This document shows, piece after piece, positions 18,168 through 26,799 of a stretch of 64,000 nt of DNA. The stretch's first letter is position 1. Each line of letters opens with the position of its first letter. The notes beneath the pieces are model-generated. The model worked only from the letters and a program-made list of their open reading frames with translations, made no database searches and was not told where the DNA came from. Source of the DNA: Dehalobacter restrictus DSM 9455 (GTDB lineage: Bacteria; Bacillota; Desulfitobacteriia; Desulfitobacteriales; Syntrophobotulaceae); the NCBI RefSeq assembly GCF_000512895.1, contig NZ_CP007033.1, positions 650,001 through 714,000 on the forward strand, written 5' to 3'. A program made the position numbers and the translations under genes.

Positions 18168-18482
18168 TTATTGCATAGGGGCCTGAAAATTTTGAGATTG
18201 CTGTTGTTGTACGGCTTGTCTTCCCTTTTCTATAGACGTCAAGTCCTTTGGACTAATCATGGCTAGCAACTGTTCTAATTCTCCGACGTGTTGTCTTTCT
18301 TCATCAGCAATATGATGGAGAACCTTTTTTACTCTCTCATCATTTGTTGCCATAGCATGAGATTCATAGCCGATAATTGCTTCGTACTCCCCTGCAATAT
18401 CAACCCGAAGGGCCTGAGCCAACTCCTCATTGGACATCTGCTTAGGGACATTCGCTACAAATGGGTTTCCAAGTAAGGCCAT
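18168..18482 (-). CDS. Short two-helix ferritin-like protein
   Basis: 104 residues. Two conserved helices carry a likely iron site: GEYEAIIGYESHA and ADEERQHVGELEQLL, giving Glu, Glu and the ExxH pair. A complete ferritin or rubrerythrin needs four helices, so this protein would have to pair with a second copy to build the di-iron site, as encapsulated ferritins do. The C-terminal tail is glutamine-rich. No encapsulin shell gene is adjacent. Possible roles are iron storage or oxidative protection; this is inference. The start is supported by AAGGA. Confidence 0.8.
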   Translation of the reverse strand: MALLGNPFVANVPKQMSNEELAQALRVDIAGEYEAIIGYESHAMATNDERVKKVLHHIADEERQHVGELEQLLAMISPKDLTSIEKGRQAVQQQQSQNFQAPMQ

Positions 18483-18628
18483 AAGATCATATCCTTCCTA
18501 TGAAAATGAGTTTATCTTATAGTCTGCCTGTTTATGAAAGCAGTAATCAGGTATTTATTGGTAACGAGTACGGCAGCCAGCAACGAAGGTGAGTAAATAT
18601 AAAAAATAATAGGTTTTGGGGAGATAAG

Positions 18629-19891
18629 ATGAATGTGCACCGGATGAAAAAAAAGAAATATGGGTGGGTTTGCCTTGCGCTAATCCTTCTGCTGGTGTCA
18701 GGCTGCGTTGCGCAGCCTGGGTCTTCCACAGGTCCTGCCGGTGCTGCTGAACCATCTCCGGCAACTGAAAACACCGGCAACCAAGGAGACATAGCGCCGG
18801 GGCTACAGGAGACCGGAGCTTCAAGTGAGAATAGTGCAGCTATCTCGGATGAAAAAAGCGACAGCATGCACAGCGGGAAGTTTTTCGCCAAGAACGGCAA
18901 CATCCTGATTTATTATGCCGAACTGCAGGATGGGATCTATATGGTGGATACCGCAAAGAATACAGTACGGCGACTGGTGAAGACCCACTCCGTGCATAAG
19001 CTCTACTTTGACGGCACCTACGTCTACTATATGCCCTACTATTATCTGGGACGGGGTATTTACCGGGTTGACCTTAAGGGAAACACAGAAAAGATCTGTA
19101 CGAACTCTTCGCTGCAACTGTGGCTGACAGAAGATAAGATCTATTTTACCGATCAGATCGGCTTTGACGATATTAACCAGACCCCGCGCGGAAATTTGTG
19201 TACGATGAATAAAGACGGCACCAACATCCAGATTTTGATCAAGAACGTCGGCAATTACTTTTCCATTCAGGACGAATGGATTTATTACACCCACTTGAGT
19301 AACAGGGACCTTTACCGGGCGGTCTTGGACGGGAGCCGCAGTGAATGTCTGGCCCAAGGGCGCACCTATATCACTGCTGCCGACAATGACTACCTGATTT
19401 ATACGGATTACGAAGACGGTGAAACGCAGCATTTGCTGAATAACCGGACCGGCGAAAATATTATCCTTGGACAGTTTGGAGGAGGCTCCCGTTATAACGG
19501 TCAATTCTACATTGTGACTGAAGAGCGGGGTCCGAATGGTATTCCTTCTTCCACAGGCTGGTCGGTCTTCCGGGTCGATCAAAAAGCAGGAAAAGCTGTG
19601 AAACTTGCTTTCCTGGAAATGGACCGGTTTGGACTCGATGGTATGAGCTATGTGTATGGTGATTGGCTCTATTTTTACACGATGGATGGCGGGCCCACTG
19701 GTCAAAGGGGGACATACCGGGTAAAATGGCCTTGTGATGATTATGAAGCCGAGTATCTCGTCGACGGATATCTTTTTTATTTGGACGGCTATGGCTATTA
19801 TATTGAGGAAGACGAGAATGCCCAGCCCCCTACTTTTGCCCGGATCAATCTGCAAACCGGGGAAGTCAGCCGCTGGTCGTTTCAGGAATAG
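18629..19891 (+). CDS. Lipoprotein with DUF5050-type propeller domain
   Basis: 420 residues. Signal peptide with lipobox VSGC at about residue 26, then a Pro/Gly/Ser-rich spacer of some 60 residues. The body contains repeated blocks: ILIYYAELQDGIYMVD, VYYMPYYYLGRGIYRVD, IYFTDQIG, IYYTHLSNRDLYR, LIYTDYEDGE and LYFYTMDGG, characteristic of DUF5050 / propeller lipoproteins of clostridia. GGGGAG lies six bases before the ATG. Probably a surface protein; ligand unknown. No neighbouring operon partner. Confidence 0.85.
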   Translation: MNVHRMKKKKYGWVCLALILLLVSGCVAQPGSSTGPAGAAEPSPATENTGNQGDIAPGLQETGASSENSAAISDEKSDSMHSGKFFAKNGNILIYYAELQDGIYMVDTAKNTVRRLVKTHSVHKLYFDGTYVYYMPYYYLGRGIYRVDLKGNTEKICTNSSLQLWLTEDKIYFTDQIGFDDINQTPRGNLCTMNKDGTNIQILIKNVGNYFSIQDEWIYYTHLSNRDLYRAVLDGSRSECLAQGRTYITAADNDYLIYTDYEDGETQHLLNNRTGENIILGQFGGGSRYNGQFYIVTEERGPNGIPSSTGWSVFRVDQKAGKAVKLAFLEMDRFGLDGMSYVYGDWLYFYTMDGGPTGQRGTYRVKWPCDDYEAEYLVDGYLFYLDGYGYYIEEDENAQPPTFARINLQTGEVSRWSFQE

Positions 19892-19938
19892 GCAGAACCC
19901 GATGGTAGTGTAGCCATCGCCAAACCTTATCCAAACCC

Positions 19939-20121
19939 ATGCAATATGTGCTGGAGAAAAAAGCAATTAGGAACGGTAAGCTAAAGGTCTGGCAAGCAAT
20001 CCGGGAAATGATTACCGATGGGGATACGGCTAAATTTATGAAGAACAGCACGGAGCGTTTTCAATTCTATTTCGATGAAAAGACAAATAAGATTGTTTTT
20101 CTTGAGCACGTTCGGCTGTAG
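19939..20121 (+). CDS. Small hypothetical ORF or gene remnant
   Basis: A 60-codon frame giving a charged peptide (KVWQAIREMITDGDTAKFM, RFQFYFDEKTNKIVFLEHV) that looks protein-like, but there is no ribosome site before the ATG and I do not recognise a family. It could be the 3' part of a lost gene. The following 20122-20407 stretch contains no convincing gene. Confidence 0.35.
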   Translation: MQYVLEKKAIRNGKLKVWQAIREMITDGDTAKFMKNSTERFQFYFDEKTNKIVFLEHVRL

Positions 20122-20407
20122 CTGATGGCTAATATTTTAACAAATATATTAGAACTGAACCAAATTTACCGAGAAGACTTCAGAATTGTAGGTATGTTTA
20201 TTTATTGGATTATGAATTACTCATCGTTATCAAGGAACTCAAACTAATATTGTGCAAGATTGGTGATCCCGTACATGTAATCGCCAATTCTGGTTCGGGG
20301 TCATTATTTTGTTTCAACAGACGATTTTGATTGAGGGTATCTTAAATTAACCGGAAACCGGAGGAAGTCAATGAGCCGCTAGATCAAATCGTTAAGGAGG
20401 TAGAATA

Positions 20408-21136
20408 ATGGAATTCAACAGCCTTAACCAGTACATACGCTATATTGAATTAGACAGGGAGCGTGTCCCCTCCTTTACGGAATACCCCTTTCATTTACCT
20501 GCCATCAAGAACTTAGACAGGTTGTCTTTTCACCCCAAAGTAACGTACATAGTCGGTGAAAATGGTTCGGGAAAATCAACAATTTTAGAATCGATCGCGG
20601 TTGCATTTGGTTTTAATGCGGAAGGCGGGACAAAGAATTTCAATTTCACTTCCAGAGCGACGCATTCAGACTTAAATCAATATATCAAAATTATTAAAGG
20701 AGCCAAAAGACCTAGAGATGGTTTCTTCTTTAGAGCAGAGAGCTTTTATAATTTTGCGTCCAATGTTGAAGATTTAATGTTGGAGGGGGCCTATGGCGGA
20801 AGGTCGTTGCATGAACAGTCGCATGGCGAGTCATTTTTCGCGGTTTTTCAGAATAGGTTTTGTCGGGAGAGTATCTATATTCTAGATGAACCGGAAGCGG
20901 CGTTATCCCCTTCACGGCAAATGTCGATGCTGACAAGGATTCATGAACTGATCAACGAAGGATCTCAGTTTATCATTGCAACGCATTCCCCGATCATCTT
21001 GGCCTACCCGGATGCCTTGATCTATCAGATTCGTGACGGATTCGAGCAGGTACGCTATGAAGAGACGGAGCATTATCAAATCACGCGTTCTTTCTTAAAT
21101 AACACGAAAAAAATGCTTGATATTTTATTGAAATAA
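20408..21136 (+). CDS. AAA/ABC-type ATPase, stand-alone
   Basis: 242 residues with a complete ABC-like ATP site: Walker A GENGSGKST (about residue 57), signature-like HEQSHGESF, Walker B SIYILDEPEAALSP and H-loop ATHSPI. No coiled coil interrupts the domain. This compact family of bacterial AAA ATPases is widespread and of unknown function; it is distinct from transporters since no permease is nearby. AAGGAGG is ideally placed before the ATG. It sits alone between a lipoprotein and a CWB2 protein gene. Confidence 0.88.
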   Translation: MEFNSLNQYIRYIELDRERVPSFTEYPFHLPAIKNLDRLSFHPKVTYIVGENGSGKSTILESIAVAFGFNAEGGTKNFNFTSRATHSDLNQYIKIIKGAKRPRDGFFFRAESFYNFASNVEDLMLEGAYGGRSLHEQSHGESFFAVFQNRFCRESIYILDEPEAALSPSRQMSMLTRIHELINEGSQFIIATHSPIILAYPDALIYQIRDGFEQVRYEETEHYQITRSFLNNTKKMLDILLK

Positions 21137-21311
21137 TTAAAATTATTCGAATGCTCATTTGTTCATTGCCAAACATTGCTAATATCTTTTCCTGTAATTT
21201 CAGAAGGAAATAAAACATGTTTTAATATATAATTTTCCTTGGTGTTATTTTTTTATATCTTATCCATTATCCACCAGATATCTTACTTACTATTTTTAGG
21301 AGGAAGAAAGA

Positions 21312-22829
21312 ATGAGCTTTCGAAAAAATTGGCTGAAGTTCCTGCTTTCAATGGCACTGGTGTTCACAATCACAATTCCTGCGATGCCTTTACAAGCATA
21401 TGCTGCCCAGGCAGTAGAAAATAAAAGACTTGCAGGGGATAGCAGGACGCTAACTGCGATTGAAATCTCCAAGGAGGGATGGACTGCAGGTTCAAATGCC
21501 GTTATCCTTGTCCGTGATAACAATTTTCCAGATGCGTTAGCCGGTGCTGTCCTGGCGGCAGCCTATGATGCCCCGATACTTTTAACGAACAGTCAATCAC
21601 TCTCTCCTGACACTGCGTTGGAGATCGAACGACTCCAAGCGCAAACGATCTATATCCTTGGCGGTACCGGTGCGGTATCCGCAGCGATTGAAGAGGATCT
21701 GTCTGCGGACTATACGGTCGAGCGTATCACAGGCGGCAATCGTTATGAGACTTCAGCGAATATTGCCAAATATCTGCAAGACAATCATAAACTGTTGACG
21801 AAAAAGGCTGTCATCGCCTATGCACAGAATTTCCCGGATGCCTTGGCGATCTCATCCTGGGCAGCGCAAAACGGTGTACCGATTCTGTTATCCGAAACAA
21901 ATTCTCTACCAGCAGCGACAAGCGAAGCTTTAACTACACTGCAAGTAACCGATACGATTATTACTGGCGGGACTGGCGTCATCAGTGCGCAAGTCGAATC
22001 CAAACTTCCGGATCCAACCCGTTATGGCGGAAATAATCGTTATGAAACAGCAGTCAACATTATTAATGGCCTTGGTCAAGCGACGGATACCCTCTTTGTT
22101 GCCACAGGGCTAAATTTCCCCGATGCCTTAGCTGGTTCCGCGTTAGCTGCAAAACAAGGAAAAGCCATTCTGCTCGTCGGTAACGGCATTGATCCTTCCG
22201 TAGAAACTTTTTTAGCAGGTAAGGTAGGACAAATCAATAAAATTTATTCTGTCGGCGGTACCAGTGTTGTGAAGCCATTGGTCCTGAATCAGATCTATTC
22301 TTGTATCGTTTTGGAGCAACCCGCCGAAGCATTTGCCAACGCGATGAACGCGATCAAAGCACTGGATCAGGATACCGTTGACCGGTATTTCAGCTACGAT
22401 GGACTCATGAATTCTGATGAATCGACCAGCACCACGATCACCGATGAAAATATTGCCTCTTTCTTCACCAAACTCGATTACAACATTGTGTCTTCAGCCA
22501 TAAACGGTGATACGGCAACCGTGACAGCGGAAATCACCAATACCGATTTCGCGGCCGTCTTGGATGCTTACCTCGATGCGGTCATGAAATTGGCGATTGA
22601 ACAGGGATTATTGCCTGAAGAGGAACAATTAAGTGATGAAGAAGCTGAACAGGCGATACAGGAGCTACTGTTTGACGCCATTGCCAATGAGGACCAGACA
22701 ACAACAGTCACAATCGAAGTGAATCTTGTGAAGAATAATAATAGTTGGACAATTACCATGGATGACGAATTTGCAGATGCGATCCTGGGTGGATTCATCA
22801 GTGCATTTGAAGATCTTCTGAAAGAATAA
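21312..22829 (+). CDS. Cell-wall-binding repeat 2 (CWB2) surface protein
   Basis: 505 residues. A signal peptide ends near AYA (about residue 33). Three CWB2 repeats follow, each with the family motif: RLAGDSRTLTAIEIS, RITGGNRYETSANIA and RYGGNNRYETAVNII, plus FPDALAGAVLAA, FPDALAISSWAA and FPDALAGSALAA, and YILGGTGAVS. Such repeats bind the anionic wall polymer and hold surface proteins in place. The C-terminal 170 residues (EAFANAMNAIKALDQDTVDR onward) form an acidic DUF-type domain like those of clostridial lipoproteins. Followed by a strong terminator. Confidence 0.93.
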   Translation: MSFRKNWLKFLLSMALVFTITIPAMPLQAYAAQAVENKRLAGDSRTLTAIEISKEGWTAGSNAVILVRDNNFPDALAGAVLAAAYDAPILLTNSQSLSPDTALEIERLQAQTIYILGGTGAVSAAIEEDLSADYTVERITGGNRYETSANIAKYLQDNHKLLTKKAVIAYAQNFPDALAISSWAAQNGVPILLSETNSLPAATSEALTTLQVTDTIITGGTGVISAQVESKLPDPTRYGGNNRYETAVNIINGLGQATDTLFVATGLNFPDALAGSALAAKQGKAILLVGNGIDPSVETFLAGKVGQINKIYSVGGTSVVKPLVLNQIYSCIVLEQPAEAFANAMNAIKALDQDTVDRYFSYDGLMNSDESTSTTITDENIASFFTKLDYNIVSSAINGDTATVTAEITNTDFAAVLDAYLDAVMKLAIEQGLLPEEEQLSDEEAEQAIQELLFDAIANEDQTTTVTIEVNLVKNNNSWTITMDDEFADAILGGFISAFEDLLKE

Positions 22830-22844
22830 ATAAGCAGTAAATAA

Positions 22845-22877
22845 AGAATGGCGGCCATTTGGACGCCATTCTTTTTT
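22845..22877 (+). terminator. Terminator after the CWB2 gene
   Basis: AGAATGGC (22845-22852) pairs with GCCATTCT (22865-22872), T run to 22877. Confidence 0.88.
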
Positions 22878-23037
22878 ATAAACTCATTACTGCCAAAAAC
22901 AATCCAATGTGAAAGTAAGCGGTTTCTAAAAAACGTTAAATAAAAAGGAATAAAAAGGAATAGAAAGATAGATATAGAAATATTAAACATTAATGTAATG
23001 GATTAATGGAATTAGAATGAGTTGGGGGATGCGCACG

Positions 23038-23136
23038 TTGAAAAAACAGATTAATAAATTGCTTTGTCTGGGATTAATTCTGATGATGCTTCTTGTTATG
23101 TCATCCTGCGCTCAAAAGTCTGAGGGTTTTGCGTAA
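23038..23136 (+). pseudogene. Orphan lipoprotein signal peptide (truncated gene)
   Basis: TTG at 23038, nine bases after GGGGG, starts a 32-residue frame with two lysines, a leucine-rich core and the lipobox SSCAQKSEGFA followed directly by a stop. Nothing of a mature domain follows; DUF1848 begins 21 bases later. This looks like the 5' end of a lipoprotein gene whose body has been lost. Confidence 0.55.
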
Positions 23137-23157
23137 TCTGAAAAAGGAAAACCGACA

Positions 23158-24091
23158 ATGATCATAAGTGTAAGCAGGCGAACAGATATCCCGGCATATT
23201 ATGCAAAATGGTTTTACCGTCGCCTAAAGGAAAAGTCTGTTCTTGTCCGTAACCCGATGAATATTCACCTAATCAGTAAAATTGACCTTTCGCCGGATGT
23301 CGTTGACGGTATTGTTTTCTGGACGAAAAATCCGGCACCGATGCTTGAACGGTTGGACGAGCTGAGAGCCTACACCTATTATTTTCAGTTTACCCTTAAT
23401 GCCTACGGAAAAGATATTGAACCGAACGTACCATCAAAAAATGATATTGTTATTCCGACATTTCAAAAACTGTCTCAAAGAATTGGCAAGGACAAGGTGA
23501 TTTGGCGGTACGATCCGATTCTGTTCAATACGGATTATACAACGGCGTATCATCTTAAGTTTTTTAAGTCGCTTGCAGTAAAGCTCGCCGGTTACACGGA
23601 AAAATGCACGGTCAGTTTTTTAGACTTTTACCAAAATACAGAGCGGAACCTTCGGACATGCAATATCATCAAACCGACAACCGATCAGAAAGTGGAATTA
23701 ATGCAGCGGTTTGCAGAGACCAAAACAGTTCGGAATGGATATGGATACCTGTGCGGAGGATATTGACTGCGGAAAATTTGGCATCCGTCAGGCGCATTGT
23801 ATTGATAAAGAGCGCTTTGAACGTTTAGGCGGATATTATCTAAACGTTGAGAAAGACAAAAACCAGCGGCTGGAATGCGGTTGTGTTACAAGCGTTGACA
23901 TCGGGGCTTATAATACCTGTAAAAACGGATGTCTGTACTGCTATGCGAATTTCAGCCCGAACGCTGTTCAGAAAAATGATGCTGCGCATCATCCGGAATC
24001 CCCATTGCTGTTTGGCGGTGTCGGCGAAAATGATGTGGTAAAGACCCGTGATATTAAATCGTGCCGCAATTGTCAGTTCGAATTGTTTTAG
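23158..24091 (+). pseudogene. DUF1848 protein gene split by a frameshift
   Basis: The first frame (23158-23766) begins with ISVSRRTDIPAYYAKWFYRR and continues through FWTKNPAPMLERLDEL and VIWRYDPILFNTDY, the N-terminal two thirds of DUF1848. A different frame (from about 23715 to 24091) continues with FGMDMDTCAEDIDCGKFGIR and the cysteine motif CKNGCLYCYAN to the end. The switch lies around 23715-23740, where MQRFAE is followed by QFGMDMD only after a change of frame. DUF1848 proteins are related to radical SAM enzymes. Either a real inactivating indel or a sequence error. Confidence 0.85.
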
Positions 24092-24234
24092 GGTTGGGAA
24101 AAAGTCCATACCTTAGAGTTTCATTGCAATTTATTGTAAAGAGGAAAAGAAAATTGGGCGGTGCTTCACAATCGCAAAAGAAGTCAAGAAAAAAATAAGC
24201 ATATTTGTTATCCTTTGAACTGGCAGGTGAGAAC

Positions 24235-25149
24235 ATGGAAAACTGGGAAAAAATTAAGGCAGTACAGCGGATGCAGGAGTATATCGATGAACACTTGACC
24301 GAACCCATTACCCTGCATTCTCTGGCCCGGGCGGCGGGGTATTCGCCCTGGCATTCAGCTAGAATGTTTAAGGAGCTGATCGGAAAAGCACCGTTTGAAT
24401 ACATCCGGGCTTTGAGGTTATCCCAGGCAGCTGTTACACTGAAGGACAGGGATCGGAAAATCATTGATGTTGCTTTCGACTTCGTCTTTGATTCCCATGA
24501 AGGATTCACCCGGGCCTTTTCTAAAGAATTCGGAATTACGCCCAAAACGTACAGCCAAAACAAAGAAACGGCATCTCTTAAACTTTTCATACCCGGCTAT
24601 GTCCGTGATTATTACCTGACGAAACAAAAAGGAGAGAGCAATATGTCTGATCATTCTCAGTCAAACACGGTCTTTGTACAAGTGGTGGAACGTTCCGCCC
24701 GGAAACTGATCTTCAAAAGCGGCTTAAAAGCGACCCATTATTTTGAATACTGCGAAGAAGTAGGGTGTGCTGTCTGGGAACAGCTTTCTGCAATTAAAGA
24801 AGCCATCTATGAACCCATTGGGATGTGGCTGCCGGACAATTTGCGCCGGCCGGATACGTCGCTTTATGCCCAAGGGGTTGAGGTTCCGGCGGATTATACA
24901 GGGGAAATTCCGGATGGTTACGAGAGCATGAACCTGTCGCCGTGCAAGATGATGGTTTTTCAGGGTCAGCCTTTTGATGATCCAAAATTTGGCGAGGCGA
25001 TCGAAGAATTATGGGAAGTCATGAAAAGTTACAATCCGGAAATCTATGGTTTTCAGTGGGCGGACGAGGACGGCCCGCGATTCCAGCTGGCGCCCATGGG
25101 CTACAGAGGGTATATCGAGGCCAGGCCAGTCAGAGAATTGAAAAAATAG
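24235..25149 (+). CDS. AraC-family regulator with GyrI-like ligand domain
   Basis: About 304 residues. Residues 1-110 are a double helix-turn-helix AraC domain (MQEYIDEHLTEPITLHSLAR, YSPWHSARMFKELIGKAPFE, FDSHEGFTRAFSKEFGITPK). The C-terminal part is a GyrI-like/AraC effector-binding domain (FEYCEEVGCAVWEQL, GMWLPDN, EVPADYTGEIPDGYE, KMMVFQGQPFDD). Such proteins sense small hydrophobic molecules and activate export or modification genes. ATG at 24235 follows AGGTGAG and is favoured over 24205. No obvious target gene is adjacent, because both neighbours are relics. Confidence 0.9.
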   Translation: MENWEKIKAVQRMQEYIDEHLTEPITLHSLARAAGYSPWHSARMFKELIGKAPFEYIRALRLSQAAVTLKDRDRKIIDVAFDFVFDSHEGFTRAFSKEFGITPKTYSQNKETASLKLFIPGYVRDYYLTKQKGESNMSDHSQSNTVFVQVVERSARKLIFKSGLKATHYFEYCEEVGCAVWEQLSAIKEAIYEPIGMWLPDNLRRPDTSLYAQGVEVPADYTGEIPDGYESMNLSPCKMMVFQGQPFDDPKFGEAIEELWEVMKSYNPEIYGFQWADEDGPRFQLAPMGYRGYIEARPVRELKK

Positions 25150-25169
25150 GTTTCACAAGGCGGGAATTC

Positions 25170-25202
25170 AAGCTGGAGCGATTCGTTTCGTTCCGGCTTT
25201 TT
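25170..25202 (+). terminator. Terminator after the AraC gene
   Basis: AAGCTGGA (25170-25177) pairs with TTCCGGCTT (25191-25199) with a central CGA/TCG extension; T run follows. Confidence 0.7.
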
Positions 25203-25573
25203 GTTTTGTTTCCCGCTAATCTTTGAGTATAATATAGGCAAAGAAGGAAAAAAACGAAAAAGAGGATAACCTGTTATCAGTATCTGTCCATTAAAAAGGT
25301 ATTTGCGAAGGATTAATGAAGGTAAACTCAACTATTTATTTATATTCTTTTCCGGAGAGTGAAATCTTGAATGACAAAGAATAAAAAGAGCATATAAGAT
25401 TGGAGCCGCAATATCATCTAGGGAAAAACCTATATATAATCGAGAAATCCCAATATTTTGGTTCTAAACTGGTACTAAAGGGAATTATACATATTGTACA
25501 CACACAAATGGGGTGGTATAATATGGATATAAAAAAAGGTAAAGTGATAGTCTTTAAAAAAGGAGGGGAAACA

Positions 25574-25723
25574 ATGAGTGCGGTAAGAGTTAACGCAACT
25601 CCCGAGATTAAAGGAAAATTTGCTGAAGAAATAATGGCTGAGGTAAGAAAAAAACCTTCCCCTCAAGCGATAGAACGTAATAAAAAGGCACATGGTCTTC
25701 TTTTAAAACTACGGAAGAATTAA
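25574..25723 (+). CDS. Small basic protein, possible antitoxin of the GNAT pair
   Basis: A 49-residue, lysine-rich protein (SAVRVNATPEIKGKFAEEIM, KKPSPQAIERNKKAHGLLLKL). AGGAGGGG is spaced ideally before ATG at 25574; a longer start at 25523 is possible. It precedes a GNAT acetyltransferase relic by 13 bases, an arrangement reminiscent of GNAT toxin-antitoxin pairs, although it lacks a clear ribbon-helix-helix pattern. Role is inference. Confidence 0.6.
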   Translation: MSAVRVNATPEIKGKFAEEIMAEVRKKPSPQAIERNKKAHGLLLKLRKN

Positions 25724-25736
25724 AAGGAGCATTTAA

Positions 25737-26121
25737 TGAGTAGGAAAAGTATATATGACCATCAAAATATCATTCAACTGATTGAATTAACAGAAGGATA
25801 TCGGTTGAATGATTTTTGTTGGCTGTCAAAATAGGTCATCTTGCGGTTGATAAGAAATATAAGGAAATCTATACGAATATTGGGTCTCTAATGGTTGAAT
25901 TAGCCCGCGGTATTTGTATAGAAATACGAACTCATGGGGTAGCCTGCCGCTTTATTACAGTCGATGCTGATGTGGAAAACGATCAAGATGTTTGTGATTT
26001 TTATATTAAAAATGGCTTTAAATTTAATGAAAGTTATCAAAATCATAAGAGAAAGAACCCCAGTTTACGATTAGATATTGACGGGGATATAGAAGAAGTC
26101 AAATTTCAGCAATCAGGATAA
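25737..26121 (+). pseudogene. GNAT acetyltransferase gene with internal deletion
   Basis: ATG at 25737 opens SRKSIYDHQNIIQLIELTEG, RLNDF and then a stop at about 25835. A second frame continues with LAVKIGHLAVDKKYKEIYTN, VELARGICIEIRTHG, CRFITVDADVENDQDVCDFY and IKNGFKFNES, which is the acetyl-CoA-binding and C-terminal half of a GNAT enzyme. About 40-50 residues that normally lie between these parts are missing, and the frame changes at the junction, so the gene is inactivated. Confidence 0.75.
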
Positions 26122-26223
26122 TTTTCATAGGATAATCTAGGAGGGACAGCCCTTCTTATTTACTAAAAATACGATAAATATACGTTTTCTTTAAAAAAAT
26201 GAAAATCTAAAGGAGGTACTGAA

Positions 26224-26652
26224 ATGGATTTTAAGGATTGTATGCAATTTATTATGGAGAGTCAGGCGACCTGTACCCTGTGTACGGTCGAGGGGGACCA
26301 GCCCCGGGGCAGGGGAATGATTCCTTTGTGGGTGAAAGATGACGGAATCTATTTTACGACTGCCGCTTCTAAGAATTTGTATAAACAACTGCGCACCAAT
26401 TCCAAGGTGGAACTTTGTTTTGTCACCTCGCAGCCCATCAAGCATTTACGGGTAATGGGCGATGTGGAGTTTGTTGAGGATTCCGCTTTAAGGGAAAAGG
26501 CCCTGGAAGAAAGGCCTTTTCTCAAGGCCCTTGGTTTTGATACCTCGAATAATCCGAACTTTATTCTTTTCCGGGTAGTCAACGGGGAAGCCCATTTCTG
26601 GACCTGGGGAGACAATCTCAAGGAAGCGGACATACCGAGGATCAAATTCTAG
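26224..26652 (+). CDS. Pyridoxamine 5'-phosphate oxidase-family protein
   Basis: 142 residues with a split-barrel flavin-binding fold: ESQATCTLCTVEGDQPRGRG, GIYFTTAASKNLYKQL, KVELCFV, LRVMGDVEFVED and the C-terminal FWTWGDNLKEAD. Small clostridial members of this family bind FMN or F420-like cofactors and are usually annotated only by family. AAGGAGG precedes the ATG. Monocistronic. Confidence 0.88.
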   Translation: MDFKDCMQFIMESQATCTLCTVEGDQPRGRGMIPLWVKDDGIYFTTAASKNLYKQLRTNSKVELCFVTSQPIKHLRVMGDVEFVEDSALREKALEERPFLKALGFDTSNNPNFILFRVVNGEAHFWTWGDNLKEADIPRIKF

Positions 26653-26799
26653 ACCGTTAGAATATTATTTTTGATTTGTCCGTTCAAACGCGCATGACAA
26701 GCACATAGGCTGTTGACATGCCGTTTTTTTATGGGGTAGAATTCAAATAATGGGAATCAGCGCAAAGAATCCTGAGAAGATCTGAAAGGAGAACAGGGA

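Noticed and set aside
18821-19966. Long minus-strand open frame of 381 codons opposite the DUF5050 lipoprotein gene
   Set aside because: It is the antisense shadow of a clear lipoprotein gene, has no ribosome site and no family resemblance.
20122-20407. Possible gene remnant between the small ORF and the AAA ATPase
   Set aside because: Short frames in several phases give no recognisable motif; I cannot support a gene.
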